DNA from: Synechococcales cyanobacterium C42_A2020_086
GTDB lineage: Bacteria; Cyanobacteriota; Cyanobacteriia; Elainellales; Elainellaceae
Direction of reading: 5' to 3'
Length of the DNA: 64,000 nucleotides
Assembly: GCA_015272325.1 (NCBI GenBank)
Contig: JACYLU010000038.1
Coordinates: 210,476-274,475, forward strand
Of the stretch, positions 1-9,138 are shown piece by piece; position 1 is the stretch's first letter; each line of letters begins with the position of its first letter. Under the pieces are notes generated by a model. It had not been told where the DNA came from. It was given only the letters and a program-made list of their open reading frames with translations, and made no database searches. The position numbers and the translations under genes are program-made.

Positions 1-241
1 GCGGTCAGCCAAGGCATCACGGAAGGATTTCCTAGGCGCTCCCTATTTTTCCTTAGTTGAAGCAATCCACCCTTCAGCATAGACGAGGATCGCAGTTACA
101 GCATTCGACAATCTGTTAATTTTGCCAACCTGTTAACTGTGCCAACTCGCTTTTGCCCATTCGCCAGATTGTTGGAGAGGTGCCGCGCCGGTCTCAGGGA
201 TCGGTATACTCAATCTTAAGTAATATTACAGAATTGAGAAC

Positions 242-1261
242 ATGAGTATACCGGAATCCAGCAGACTCCAGTTTACCCCAGACTTGAACATCTGTCGGAT
301 TTTGAACGGCATGTGGCAAGTATCGGGTGCCCACGGCTCAATTGACCCCGATAAAGCCATTGCCAGCATGATGGACTATATGAATGCCGGCTTTACCACC
401 TGGGATTTGGCCGATCACTATGGCCCCGCCGAGGATTTCATTGGCGAATTTCGGCAGCGCTGGCAATCCACCCATGGCGAGGCGGCACTGGATCAAATCC
501 AAGCCTTCACAAAATGGGTCCCGCGTCCAGCGCGGATGACTCGGCAGATTGTGGAAGACAACATTAACATCTCACTGCGGCGGATGCGGGTGTCTGCGCT
601 TGATTTAATGCAGTTTCACTGGTGGGAATACCGCGATCCCGGCTATCTAGACGCGTTGAAATACATGGTCGAGCTGCAAACCGAAGGCAAGATCAAGCAT
701 CTGGCCCTCACCAACTTTGACACCGAGCATCTGCAGATCATCCTTGATCAGGGGATTCCGATTGTGTCTAATCAGGTGCAGTACTCGCTGATCGATCGGC
801 GGCCCGAGGTACAGATGGCGTCGTTTTGTGGAAAGCACCATATCAAGCTGTTTGCCTACGGCAGTGTTTGCGGCGGGCTGTTAACCGAAAAATATCTCAA
901 CCAACCCGAGCCGGGACGCTGGGACCTCGACACCGCCTCGCTGCGTAAGTACAAAAACATGATTGATGCCTGGGGCGGTTGGCATTTGTTCCAGCAGTTG
1001 CTCGCTACGCTGCACCAGATTGCCCAAAAGCATCAAGTCAGTATCGCTAATGTGGCTGTTCGCTATGTGTTGGAGCGCCCCGCTGTCGGCGGCGTGATTG
1101 TGGGAGCACGGCTAGGTCGGTCGCAGCATATTCAGGACAACGCCAAGGTGTTCCGCTTTGCCCTAGATACAGACGACTATGCCCAGCTCGAGGCAGTACT
1201 GAGTCAGTCTCGTAATCTCTATCAGCTCATTGGCGACTGTGGCGACGAATATCGCCGCTAG
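242..1261 (+). CDS. Aldo/keto reductase family oxidoreductase
   Basis: This encodes a 339-residue NAD(P)H-dependent aldo/keto reductase, expected to be a cytosolic (alpha/beta)8 barrel that reduces carbonyl substrates. The family's catalytic tetrad is visible as Asp55, Tyr60, Lys91 and His126. The phosphate-binding end is also recognisable, with a GGVIVGAR motif near residue 280. The ATG follows an upstream region rich in imperfect repeats (CTGTTAA and TGCCAAC twice, near 113-148). The gene stands alone, with the cyclase starting about 250 bp downstream on the same strand. Its substrate cannot be told from sequence. Length and motifs are complete. Confidence 0.9.
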   Translation: MSIPESSRLQFTPDLNICRILNGMWQVSGAHGSIDPDKAIASMMDYMNAGFTTWDLADHYGPAEDFIGEFRQRWQSTHGEAALDQIQAFTKWVPRPARMTRQIVEDNINISLRRMRVSALDLMQFHWWEYRDPGYLDALKYMVELQTEGKIKHLALTNFDTEHLQIILDQGIPIVSNQVQYSLIDRRPEVQMASFCGKHHIKLFAYGSVCGGLLTEKYLNQPEPGRWDLDTASLRKYKNMIDAWGGWHLFQQLLATLHQIAQKHQVSIANVAVRYVLERPAVGGVIVGARLGRSQHIQDNAKVFRFALDTDDYAQLEAVLSQSRNLYQLIGDCGDEYRR

Positions 1262-1515
1262 CATGGTTACCTTGGGCTGATCTGGATGCGTCCTGGCTCA
1301 GCTCCTTTTCTGCTGCTAGTTATTACGGTCCGGTTGCGATCCAGGAGGGCAGCCCCCCTAGGAGGGACTGGGCAGGAGAAGCGAGATGTTCTATAACGAG
1401 GGGTAGTTGGTTGAGTCACTGCGGGATGAGGGTGTTATCTACTGGCAGTGAGTCTTGACTTCCGAACTTCCGGTATGCGTTTTCTGTTGGCTTCACAGTG
1501 CCCCCGTGAAGGATC

Positions 1516-3966
1516 ATGACTCTTTTTCAGATGTCGGATGACTTTCTGACTACGCTTTCTCAGATCGAGCGCAAAGGGAACCTCTCCGATCGCGTTCAGG
1601 ATCTCTCGATTGATCAGTTTCGTGCCTTACTTGATCAAATTACGCACGAGTTTGAGCATTTTCTGCGAGCCATTAATCTTGCCAACAATACTGGATTAGA
1701 GCCACTGCTGGAACAAATTCTAGAGGCCCTGACCCTAAAGATCGGGCAAATTCTGCAGGCCGAGCGCACGACGATCTTTCTGGTAGACGCAGAAAAGCGG
1801 CAGCTCTGGTCTAAGATTGCCCAGTCTGAGGCAGGGGAATCGTTGGAAATTCGCTTGCCGCTGAGTGCGGGTGTTGCTGGCTATGTGGCAGAAACCGGCG
1901 AGTGTCTCAATATTCCCGATGCCTACGCCCATCCCCTATTTAACCCCGAGGTGGATCGGCAAACCGGCTACCAGACACGCCACATTCTCTGCATGCCGAT
2001 TTGCAGCACGCGGCAGCAGGTGGTGGCGGTGGTGCAGTTGCTCAATAAAGTGGGAGAGCAGCCGTTTGATGCGGCAGATGAGCAACTATTTCGAGAATTC
2101 GCCGACTCGCTGGGAATTATTCTAGAAAGCTGCAATTCCCTCTATGTGGCTGCTCGCAACCAGCGGGGTGTGGCGGCTCTCTTGAAAGCCACTGCCTGCC
2201 TGGGGCAAAGCTTGGAACTGGAGAAAACCCTGCAGGTGGTGATGAATGAAGCGCGGGTGCTGATGCAAGCCGACCGCAGCACACTGTTTCTGTTGGACCG
2301 TGAGCAAAACGAACTCTGGTCGAAAGTGGCCACCGCTGACGGCAAAACCATGATGGAAATTCGCATCCCAGCCGATCGCGGTATTGCTGGCTATGTTGCC
2401 TCGACGGGGCAAACCCTGAATATCCCGAGCGCCTACGAAGATCCCCGCTTTGATCCCACTGTGGATCAGCGCACCGGCTATCAGACGCGCACGATTCTCT
2501 GTATGCCGGTCTACAATTCCGAAGGCATTTTGATTGGTGTCACGCAGCTTATTAACAAGCATCAAGGCTGCTTCACAACATCCGATGAAGAATTCATGCG
2601 GGCGTTCAATATTCAGGCTGGCGTTGCGCTGGAAAATGCCCAGCTCTTCGAGCGGGTGCTTCTGGAACGGCAATACCAAAAAGACATTCTTCGCAGTTTG
2701 TCGAATGCCGTGATTTCAACTGATATGCAGGGGCGGATTGTCACAATCAACGATGCAGCCCTGGCACTAGTGAGTGGAGGGTCGGGGCAAAGCCGTGAGA
2801 TTCAGCCGCTGTCTCCTTCGCCGTTGATTGGTTGCTATGTCTGGGAGGTTGTGCCGCTCGACTCGCTACAGCACCGCCTCGAAAGCAGCCTGCAGCAGGG
2901 CATGCATCACTATCTGCCCGAGCAAAGCCTGATCCTACAAGCGCGGGGGCCGCTCCGCGATGCTGTCGATCGAACGGCACCGCTGATCATTGAGCGCAGC
3001 GTTAATCTCACGATCAATCCCTTGACGAATCCCGAAGGGCAGGTGCGTGGTGGCTTAGTGGTACTAGAAGACATTAGCCGCGAGAAGCGCATGAAAGCCA
3101 CGATGTACCGCTACATGACGCCGGGTGTAGCTGAACGAGTCATGGCTCTAGGGGAAGATGCTCTGATGGTCGGCGAGCGCAAAGACGTCTCGATTCTGTT
3201 TTCCGACATTCGCAGCTACACATCTCTCACCGAAAAAATGGAAGCCGCAGAGGTGGTATCGCTGCTCAACACCTACTTTGAAACGATGGTGGAAGCGGTC
3301 TTTAACTACGACGGCACGCTGGATAAATTTATTGGCGACGCGCTAATGGCGGTATTTGGGGCACCTCTACCGCTGGAAAACCACGCCTGGATGGCAGTTC
3401 AGTCGGCATTGGATATGCGGCAGCGGCTTGCGGAATTTAACCAGAAGCGTCAGGCTCAGGGGCTGCCGGCGATTCGCATTGGCATTGGCATTAGCTCGGG
3501 AGAGGTAGTGTCGGGCAATATTGGCTCCCACAAGCGCATGGATTACACGGTGATTGGCGATGGCGTTGATATCAGCTCGCGCTTGGAAGGCGTCACCAAG
3601 CAGTACGGCTGCGATATTATTCTGAGTGAGTTCACCTATGCCCTTTGTCAAACCAAAATTTGGGTGAGAGAGCTAGACCGGATTCGAGTCAAAGGCAAAA
3701 CCAAGCCCATCTCGATTTATGAGCTGATTGGCAATCGCAGCGATCGATTGGATACTGCAACTGCCGACTTTTTGCAGCTATTCGACCAAGCTCGCACCGC
3801 TTACCAAAATCGACAGTTCCAGCAAGCTGCCCGACTGTTTAATGCTGCTCAGCAGCGGCGACCCGGCGATCGGGCCACAGCAATTCACCTAGAGCGCATC
3901 GAGTCTTATCTACAGGAACCACCGGCGGAACCGTGGGATGGGGTCTTCACGTTGACGAGCAAGTAA
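1516..3966 (+). CDS. Class III adenylate/guanylate cyclase with GAF-GAF-PAS input
   Basis: This 816-residue signalling enzyme has two GAF domains (about 60-205 and 220-385), a PAS domain (about 395-530), a class III cyclase homology domain (about 550-735) and a short helical C-terminal tail. The metal-binding aspartates are Asp564 (in FSDIR) and Asp608 (in GDALMA). Lys604 and Thr678 occupy the purine-selecting positions, a Lys/Thr pair that in cyanobacterial enzymes goes with ATP, so cAMP is the likely product. The transition-state arginine is present (Arg689), but the usual partner asparagine is Asp685 (GDGVDISSR). There is no membrane segment, so it is probably soluble and driven by a GAF or PAS ligand. 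The convergent downstream gene encodes a Crp-type regulator, although that protein lacks an obvious cyclic-nucleotide cassette. Confidence 0.9.
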   Translation: MTLFQMSDDFLTTLSQIERKGNLSDRVQDLSIDQFRALLDQITHEFEHFLRAINLANNTGLEPLLEQILEALTLKIGQILQAERTTIFLVDAEKRQLWSKIAQSEAGESLEIRLPLSAGVAGYVAETGECLNIPDAYAHPLFNPEVDRQTGYQTRHILCMPICSTRQQVVAVVQLLNKVGEQPFDAADEQLFREFADSLGIILESCNSLYVAARNQRGVAALLKATACLGQSLELEKTLQVVMNEARVLMQADRSTLFLLDREQNELWSKVATADGKTMMEIRIPADRGIAGYVASTGQTLNIPSAYEDPRFDPTVDQRTGYQTRTILCMPVYNSEGILIGVTQLINKHQGCFTTSDEEFMRAFNIQAGVALENAQLFERVLLERQYQKDILRSLSNAVISTDMQGRIVTINDAALALVSGGSGQSREIQPLSPSPLIGCYVWEVVPLDSLQHRLESSLQQGMHHYLPEQSLILQARGPLRDAVDRTAPLIIERSVNLTINPLTNPEGQVRGGLVVLEDISREKRMKATMYRYMTPGVAERVMALGEDALMVGERKDVSILFSDIRSYTSLTEKMEAAEVVSLLNTYFETMVEAVFNYDGTLDKFIGDALMAVFGAPLPLENHAWMAVQSALDMRQRLAEFNQKRQAQGLPAIRIGIGISSGEVVSGNIGSHKRMDYTVIGDGVDISSRLEGVTKQYGCDIILSEFTYALCQTKIWVRELDRIRVKGKTKPISIYELIGNRSDRLDTATADFLQLFDQARTAYQNRQFQQAARLFNAAQQRRPGDRATAIHLERIESYLQEPPAEPWDGVFTLTSK

Positions 3967-4211
3967 ACCAGTACGCCAGAGGAGTCAGAAGAATCAGAGG
4001 GAGTAATGAAGAAGAAAAGCAAAATGAAAGGAGTGGGAGCTGTCCCCCTTCATTTCGTTCGGCTTCTAGAAGGTTTCTAGAAGATCATGTCTCTAATGTT
4101 TCTATAAAGATACATTGACGCAAAATTCCCATGAATTTGCCCCTACACGTGCCTATGAATGGGTAATCGATCCTGCCCCCTGGAGCTCAGCAGGAAAACC
4201 GCTAGACTACC

Positions 4212-4847
4212 TCAAGCTGCCTTAGCATGGGCAGGGAGAATAATATGACGATTGTGATCGACAACAAGCCAGCCTTCTTCTTGCAGTTGACTCAGTAAGC
4301 GAGTCACCGTAACGCGCGTAGTACCAATGGCATTGGCAAGCTGTTGATGGGTCAGACGAATGCTCAAGCGAGTTCCAGTGGACGCAGGCTGCCCAACTTC
4401 TTCCTTTAGCAACAGCAGCAGATGCCGCAGCCGGTCTTCTACCCGGCGATACCCAACCATCGCCAGCACCGCTTCGGTTTGCTGGAGGCGACGGGTCAGA
4501 TGGCGGAAAATGCTTTGCGCCAGTTCGGGAGATTGCTCAACCTCACTCAGCGTTAGGCGAAGCAAATCCACGTCGGTTAGTGCCGAGGCTTGATAGGGCC
4601 GAATGAAGGACAGCGGCAGCCCAAAGGGCATGGAGGGGCAAGCCAAACCCAAGAGGGCTTCATCTCCACTGTCATAGAGGGTTCCTAACTGCACTACACC
4701 TCGGCACACCACCAAAATCTCATCGGGCAACATGCGAATCGTCTGACCACTCCTGTAGGGTTGCAAATTTCGACTTCTGTACAGCTCTTCCAGAATCTGA
4801 CGCAGGTCAGGGTTCGAGCTTGCTTCCAGGCTAGAGGAGTGAAGCAT
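4212..4847 (-). CDS. Crp/Fnr family transcriptional regulator
   Basis: This 211-residue protein has an N-terminal cupin-like sensor half (about 20-125), a dimerisation helix and a C-terminal winged helix-turn-helix (about 150-205). The recognition region reads LTHQQLANAIGTTRVTVTRLL, typical of the NtcA/Crp superfamily. The sensor half has no GE-plus-RxS phosphate-binding cassette of cAMP-binding members, so a direct response to the neighbouring cyclase is not supported. No cysteine cluster for an Fe-S centre is visible either. Ligand and regulon are unknown. The gene reads toward the cyclase gene from the opposite strand. Confidence 0.85.
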   Translation of the reverse strand: MLHSSSLEASSNPDLRQILEELYRSRNLQPYRSGQTIRMLPDEILVVCRGVVQLGTLYDSGDEALLGLACPSMPFGLPLSFIRPYQASALTDVDLLRLTLSEVEQSPELAQSIFRHLTRRLQQTEAVLAMVGYRRVEDRLRHLLLLLKEEVGQPASTGTRLSIRLTHQQLANAIGTTRVTVTRLLSQLQEEGWLVVDHNRHIILPAHAKAA

Positions 4848-5459
4848 GGCAATTTATAGATTGGATGGTTGTTCGACGATCAGCATAAAAGTCGCACGTA
4901 AAGAAGTAATAGCAAAACGGTTAAGGCAACGTTAAGATTCTGTAGCGTATTTTGCTAAATGTCAAAGATAATGTGCGATTAACCGTTACTTAACATGACT
5001 GCTCAAGGTTTGTGAATCCATCAAGCTTTGCAAGACGGCAACAGAATGAAATGTCAGAGTCAGTACGCCAAGATATAGTGACAAAAATAAATTGCTCATT
5101 AGTTGCTAACTATGAGGTGACCGTGAAAGTGGCGACCGCATCTGAAGTCTAAGGAAATGAAGAGAAGCGTGCACCACCGCAAACATGGATTTATACGAAC
5201 CTACTTTACTATACCCCCCCGCCGCAAGCTACTGTTCAAATGGCAGTGTCGTGCTTTTAGGGAATTCCCCCAACGTCTACCCAGATACAGGGATCAAATA
5301 TAGGAACAATATAGGGCGAGTAACACCTATCGTAGTTCAACACCTAGAGCCTCTGTCAAACAGGGAGATCACATCTTTGATACGCAACGTTTATGCTCAG
5401 GATTGACGCCACTAGAGACACCCTGGAGCCAGAAGGGGGCAGCTATTCATGACGCAGCT
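4848..5459. other. 612 bp intergenic region between crp-like gene and trpE 3' end
   Basis: This gap holds the promoter side of the Crp-like gene and the 3' flank of trpE. It is AT-richer near 4900-5130. A 73-codon plus-strand frame (5185-5406) exists but has no ribosome-binding site, recognisable domain or strong coding character, so I do not call it a gene. I see no clear terminator hairpin. Confidence 0.5.
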
Positions 5460-6998
5460 TTAGCGCCGCAGACACCGAATCGCTTCCAGCATGCCCCTAG
5501 CTTTATTCAGGGTTTCCTCATACTCGCGCTGTGGCTCCGAATCGGCTACCAGTCCTGCTCCCGCCTGCACACTAACGATCGAACTGCCGTCGGGCTGCTG
5601 CCGCACCACCATGGTCCGAATCGTAATTGCCGTATTGAGCTGCCCTTCAAAGTCGTAGTAGCCGTAGGCACCCGAATAAACGCCTCGCCGGCAGGGTTCC
5701 AGATCGTGAATGATCTCCATGGCGCGAATTTTCGGTGCTCCGCTGACCGTGCCTGCCGGGAAGCAGGCCTTCAGGAGATCCCACGCCGTTTTGCCTGGAG
5801 CCAACTGCCCGACCACATTGCTGACAATATGCATCACGTGGGAGTAGCGCTCGATCACCATCAGCTCATCTACCCTGACCGTGCCGCTGGCGCACACTCG
5901 CCCCAAATCGTTGCGTCCCAGATCCACCAGCATCACATGCTCGGCAATTTCTTTGGGGTCTTGCAGTAAATCTGCCGCTAGTGCTGCATCCTCCTGGCTG
6001 GTTTTACCGCGCGGACGAGTGCCGGCAATTGGGCGAACGGTAGCGATCAGAGGCGCATCCGGGTCACTGCGCTCAGCCCTCACCATCACCTCAGGGCTAG
6101 AACCAATAATTTGCCAGTCTTGAAAGTGAAAATACGCCATGTAGGGCGACGGGTTGATCAGCCGCAGCGAGCGATATAGGGCAAAGGGGTCACCGTTGTA
6201 TTCTGTCGAGAGCCGCTGCGAAATTACCACCTGAAAAATATCCCCTGCACGAATGTGGGCTTTGGCTTTCTCGACATTGGCGCAGTACTGGGCTTGGGTG
6301 ACATTACTGGTGTAAAAGGGGGCAGCCTGCGTGCTCCGGTTCACCTCAGGAGACGTCCATTCCAAGATGGTGTCGGCTCCGGAAAGGGGCAACTGCAACT
6401 TGCTGACAAGCTGGCTGACTTTGCGGCAAGCCTGCTGATACGCCTGCTCGGGATCTGTAGCCGGATCGCGCAGGTCGGCATAGGCAATTGCCCAGATCTT
6501 GCGTTTCACCTGATCAAAAATCAGCAATTGGTCGATCTGCATCCACAGCCCATCCGGCAGATCGGCGGCATCGATAGGGTAGATGGGTACGCGCGGCTCG
6601 ATCCAGTGAATCAACTCGTAGCCCCAGAAGCCAAACAAGCCACCGATACCCGGCGGCAATTCTGGCAGCGTCACTGGATGGTACGGTTCGAGGCAGGCGG
6701 CTAGCGCTTGAAAGGGATCGCCTTCAAATTCCTGCACTGAGCCATCGCGATAGGTCTGGGTGGTGCGATTGCCTCGAGCTTCCAGAATCCACAAGGGATC
6801 GCAGCCAAGAAAACTGTAGCGTCCGAGGTTTTCCCCGCCTTCCACCGATTCCAACAAAAAGCTGTAGGGCTGCCCCGCGCAGACTTTGTACCAAGCGGAC
6901 ACCGGCGTATCGAGGTCAGCTACCCACTCCTGGTAGACCGGAACAAAATTTCCCTGCTGCGCCAAGGCCGAAAACTGAGCAAAGTCCGGAAAAATCAT
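5460..6998 (-). CDS. trpE: Anthranilate synthase component I
   Basis: TrpE converts chorismate and glutamine-derived ammonia to anthranilate, the first committed step of tryptophan synthesis. The protein has an N-terminal TrpE domain (about 10-165) and a C-terminal chorismate-binding domain carrying the family signatures IAGTRPRG, DLGRNDLGRV and FPAGTVSGAPK. The start at 6998 (MIFPDFAQF) matches the usual N-terminus; an in-frame ATG at 7058 would add 20 residues of unlikely sequence. No TrpG is adjacent, as is common in cyanobacteria where trp genes are dispersed; trpB lies at 33.8 kb. No Trp-rich leader peptide was seen upstream. Confidence 0.93.
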   Translation of the reverse strand: MIFPDFAQFSALAQQGNFVPVYQEWVADLDTPVSAWYKVCAGQPYSFLLESVEGGENLGRYSFLGCDPLWILEARGNRTTQTYRDGSVQEFEGDPFQALAACLEPYHPVTLPELPPGIGGLFGFWGYELIHWIEPRVPIYPIDAADLPDGLWMQIDQLLIFDQVKRKIWAIAYADLRDPATDPEQAYQQACRKVSQLVSKLQLPLSGADTILEWTSPEVNRSTQAAPFYTSNVTQAQYCANVEKAKAHIRAGDIFQVVISQRLSTEYNGDPFALYRSLRLINPSPYMAYFHFQDWQIIGSSPEVMVRAERSDPDAPLIATVRPIAGTRPRGKTSQEDAALAADLLQDPKEIAEHVMLVDLGRNDLGRVCASGTVRVDELMVIERYSHVMHIVSNVVGQLAPGKTAWDLLKACFPAGTVSGAPKIRAMEIIHDLEPCRRGVYSGAYGYYDFEGQLNTAITIRTMVVRQQPDGSSIVSVQAGAGLVADSEPQREYEETLNKARGMLEAIRCLRR

Positions 6999-7523
6999 GG
7001 GTTTGTTTTGGGGTCTGTCAGGTGAGTAGGTGGACCAACGCAGTACGCGGCTGGACATGCCTCAATACCGCCTAGAAATACTGCCTAGAGTGTGATCATA
7101 GTGGATCAGCGCGGCACCGTTGTGATCACGCTTCGGTTCACCCACCGAGTTCACCCGTTAGCAGGGTGCAAATTGATGATCACTGAAGAGAAAATTAGAC
7201 CAATGAAAGCAGGACAAAACGTTAAATTTCATTTACACTATTTAAGAACAAAGAGCCAAACGCGGCAAACGGCTGGCTCTACTCTGTATCCAGTTTGTAT
7301 TCAGAGGATTAGATCCAGACGGTTAAGGCTTGTAGAGGAGCGTTTCAATTCATCAGAGGATTGCAAATCGAAACAACCCTCCACTTCGCCCGGAATCCTC
7401 CTTGTTGCTACGGTATCCTACGACAGAGCCTTGACCGCCCAGAAGTGAGCAGCCTCAATGAGCAGCTTCAACCTCCCTTAGCTCCAGTTACCCAATTAGC
7501 CTCCCCAAAGGAGAAGTCGATCG
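6999..7523. other. 525 bp intergenic region upstream of trpE
   Basis: This region separates the trpE start (minus strand) from a small plus-strand gene. It should hold promoters for both. Open frames here (for example 7092-7448) show no domain and no convincing ribosome-binding site, and are treated as noise. A Shine-Dalgarno-like AAAGGAG at about 7506-7512 belongs to the downstream small gene. Confidence 0.5.
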
Positions 7524-7760
7524 ATGAGAGATTTTGTTCTAGATGCTCCGAGCGCCAACCGCTACACCTACTTTGTGGCGTACTACGGAAAAGAGTTCCA
7601 AAAGCAGACCGCCGTCCTTCATGTCAAGCACGACTTTACGGCGTCTATTCAAGACCTCCATATTCAAATTCGAGAGCGAATTAATGAAGTTCTTGGTGTA
7701 GAAACACCGTCCTGCTACCATATCCTAGCGTTGGCCGCTCCTGAAGCGATCCCGGTTTAG
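7524..7760 (+). CDS. Small conserved-looking hypothetical protein
   Basis: This encodes a 78-residue soluble protein of unknown function with mixed helix/strand character (segment DFTASIQDLHIQIRERINEV). I do not recognise the family. It is accepted as real because AAAGGAG sits about 11 bases before the ATG and a strong intrinsic terminator follows 46 bp after the stop. It therefore looks like a complete single-gene transcription unit. Confidence 0.6.
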   Translation: MRDFVLDAPSANRYTYFVAYYGKEFQKQTAVLHVKHDFTASIQDLHIQIRERINEVLGVETPSCYHILALAAPEAIPV

Positions 7761-7806
7761 TGGGTTGCCAGGCAATTTTGTCTAATTTAGTCTAAAGTGT
7801 AGTTCG

Positions 7807-7835
7807 CAGAGGGGCATTGCTCCTCTGTTTGTTTT
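7807..7835 (+). terminator. Intrinsic terminator
   Basis: CAGAGGGGC and GCTCCTCTG form a 9-bp stem (one G-T wobble) with a three-base loop, followed by TTTGTTTT. It terminates the 78-residue gene upstream. A run of TTTTAGTT-like repeats follows up to about 7890. Confidence 0.85.
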
Positions 7836-7892
7836 AGTTGTTTTAGTTTTTGGTTTAGTTAGTTCGTTTTAGTTATTGTTTGATTCGGTTTA

Positions 7893-8807
7893 GTGGATTT
7901 ACCGATTGTTTATCATTCCGATTACGTTGCACCACTGCCGCCCAATCATCGCTTCCCGATGGCTAAATTTAGCCGTCTCTACGACACCTTGCTCGCCGAC
8001 AGTGTGGCTCATCCAGCGCAGTTTCATCAGCCGCGGCGGCCGCCCCTCGATTGGATTGAATTAGTGCATACGCCCGAGTATGTCCGCGACTACTGCGAAG
8101 GCACCCTTGATAGCAAAGCCCAACGCCGCATTGGGTTGCCGTGGAGTCCGGCACTGGTGAACCGTACCTGCATCGCCGTAGGCGGCACGATTTTGACGGC
8201 GCGTTTGGCCCTGGAGACGGGATTGGCCTGCAATACGGCGGGAGGCACCCATCATGCCTTTCCCAGCTATGGTTCTGGGTTTTGTATCTTTAATGATTTG
8301 GCAATTGCGGCGCGGGTGCTGTTGACACAGAACGTTGTCCAGCAAATTCTGATTGTCGATCTAGACGTACATCAGGGCGATGGAACCGCCTTTATTTTTC
8401 AAGACGATCCCCGCGTCTTCACTTTCTCGATGCACTGCGAGGTCAACTTTCCGGGCACCAAACAGCGCAGCGATCTGGATGTGCCGCTGCCGACCGGCAT
8501 GGAAGACGAAGATTATCTGCAAACCCTCGCAGATTATTTGCCCGATCTGCTGACGCAGGTGCAGCCGGATCTCGTGCTCTACGACGCGGGCGTAGATGTG
8601 CATCTAGGCGATCGGCTCGGGAAATTGGCGCTCAGCGATCGCGGTTTGTTTTGCCGAGAGATGCAGGTGCTAACCACCTGTGTGCAGCAGGGCTACCCGG
8701 TGGCCTGCGTAATTGGCGGTGGCTACGCCGAGGATTTGGATGCTTTGGTGTATCGGCATTCGCTGCTACATCGGGCGGCGAGCGATGTTTACCGGCAGTA
8801 TGCGTAA
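7893..8807 (+). CDS. Histone deacetylase-like (class II HDAC/AcuC/Apha family) hydrolase
   Basis: This 304-residue zinc-dependent deacylase probably removes acyl groups from small amines or protein lysines in the cytosol. The family's catalytic features are visible: tandem histidines His120-His121 in GGTHHAFPSYGSGFC, metal ligands Asp158 and His160 in DLDVHQGDG, and a distal DAGVD motif supplying the third ligand. The likely start is GTG at 7893. Its upstream region is a T-rich repeat tract following the previous gene's terminator. True substrates of bacterial members are mostly unknown; acetylpolyamine amidohydrolase activity is possible. Confidence 0.88.
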   Translation: MDLPIVYHSDYVAPLPPNHRFPMAKFSRLYDTLLADSVAHPAQFHQPRRPPLDWIELVHTPEYVRDYCEGTLDSKAQRRIGLPWSPALVNRTCIAVGGTILTARLALETGLACNTAGGTHHAFPSYGSGFCIFNDLAIAARVLLTQNVVQQILIVDLDVHQGDGTAFIFQDDPRVFTFSMHCEVNFPGTKQRSDLDVPLPTGMEDEDYLQTLADYLPDLLTQVQPDLVLYDAGVDVHLGDRLGKLALSDRGLFCREMQVLTTCVQQGYPVACVIGGGYAEDLDALVYRHSLLHRAASDVYRQYA

Positions 8808-8819
8808 GAATTCGTAGCC

Positions 8820-9086
8820 CTAGCGCCGCGCTCGCAGCCGGATCATTTCAATCGTGTAGAACACAGCGGGAACCGTGAGTAAATACAGGCTAAACTGCAC
8901 TGTGCCATCCAGGCTGCGGTTATTTGCCCAGAGGATGCTGCCCGCCACCAGCGCCGCCAAAATCAGCACCGTATCTTGCCGCTCGAACCAGCGCGGCTTC
9001 AGGAACGGCAGACAGCCCAGCGCAACCCCCGACAGAACTAAACCGATCCCCAAGAGATCGAGTGAATTGGAACCAAATCGAAACAT
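8820..9086 (-). CDS. Ycf66-like small membrane protein
   Basis: This 88-residue protein has about three hydrophobic segments and begins with the Ycf66-type signature FGSNSLDLLGIGLVLSG, ending in a basic MIRLRARR. Ycf66 is a cyanobacterial and plastid family of unknown function with a similar N-terminal membrane domain. It starts 52 bp downstream of the kinase gene 9139-10473, whose own C-terminus is also Ycf66-like, so the two are probably co-transcribed and may be membrane partners. The family call is from recognised sequence pattern only. Confidence 0.7.
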   Translation of the reverse strand: MFRFGSNSLDLLGIGLVLSGVALGCLPFLKPRWFERQDTVLILAALVAGSILWANNRSLDGTVQFSLYLLTVPAVFYTIEMIRLRARR

Positions 9087-9138
9087 GGATTCATCCTTTG
9101 CCCACGCAACCGCGACTCTTACCGCTATCTTACAGGTG

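Noticed and set aside
5185..5406. 73-residue plus-strand frame between the Crp-like gene and trpE
   Set aside because: No ribosome-binding site, low-complexity start and no domain.
6999..7523. trp attenuator upstream of trpE
   Set aside because: No Trp-codon leader peptide and no alternative hairpins visible.
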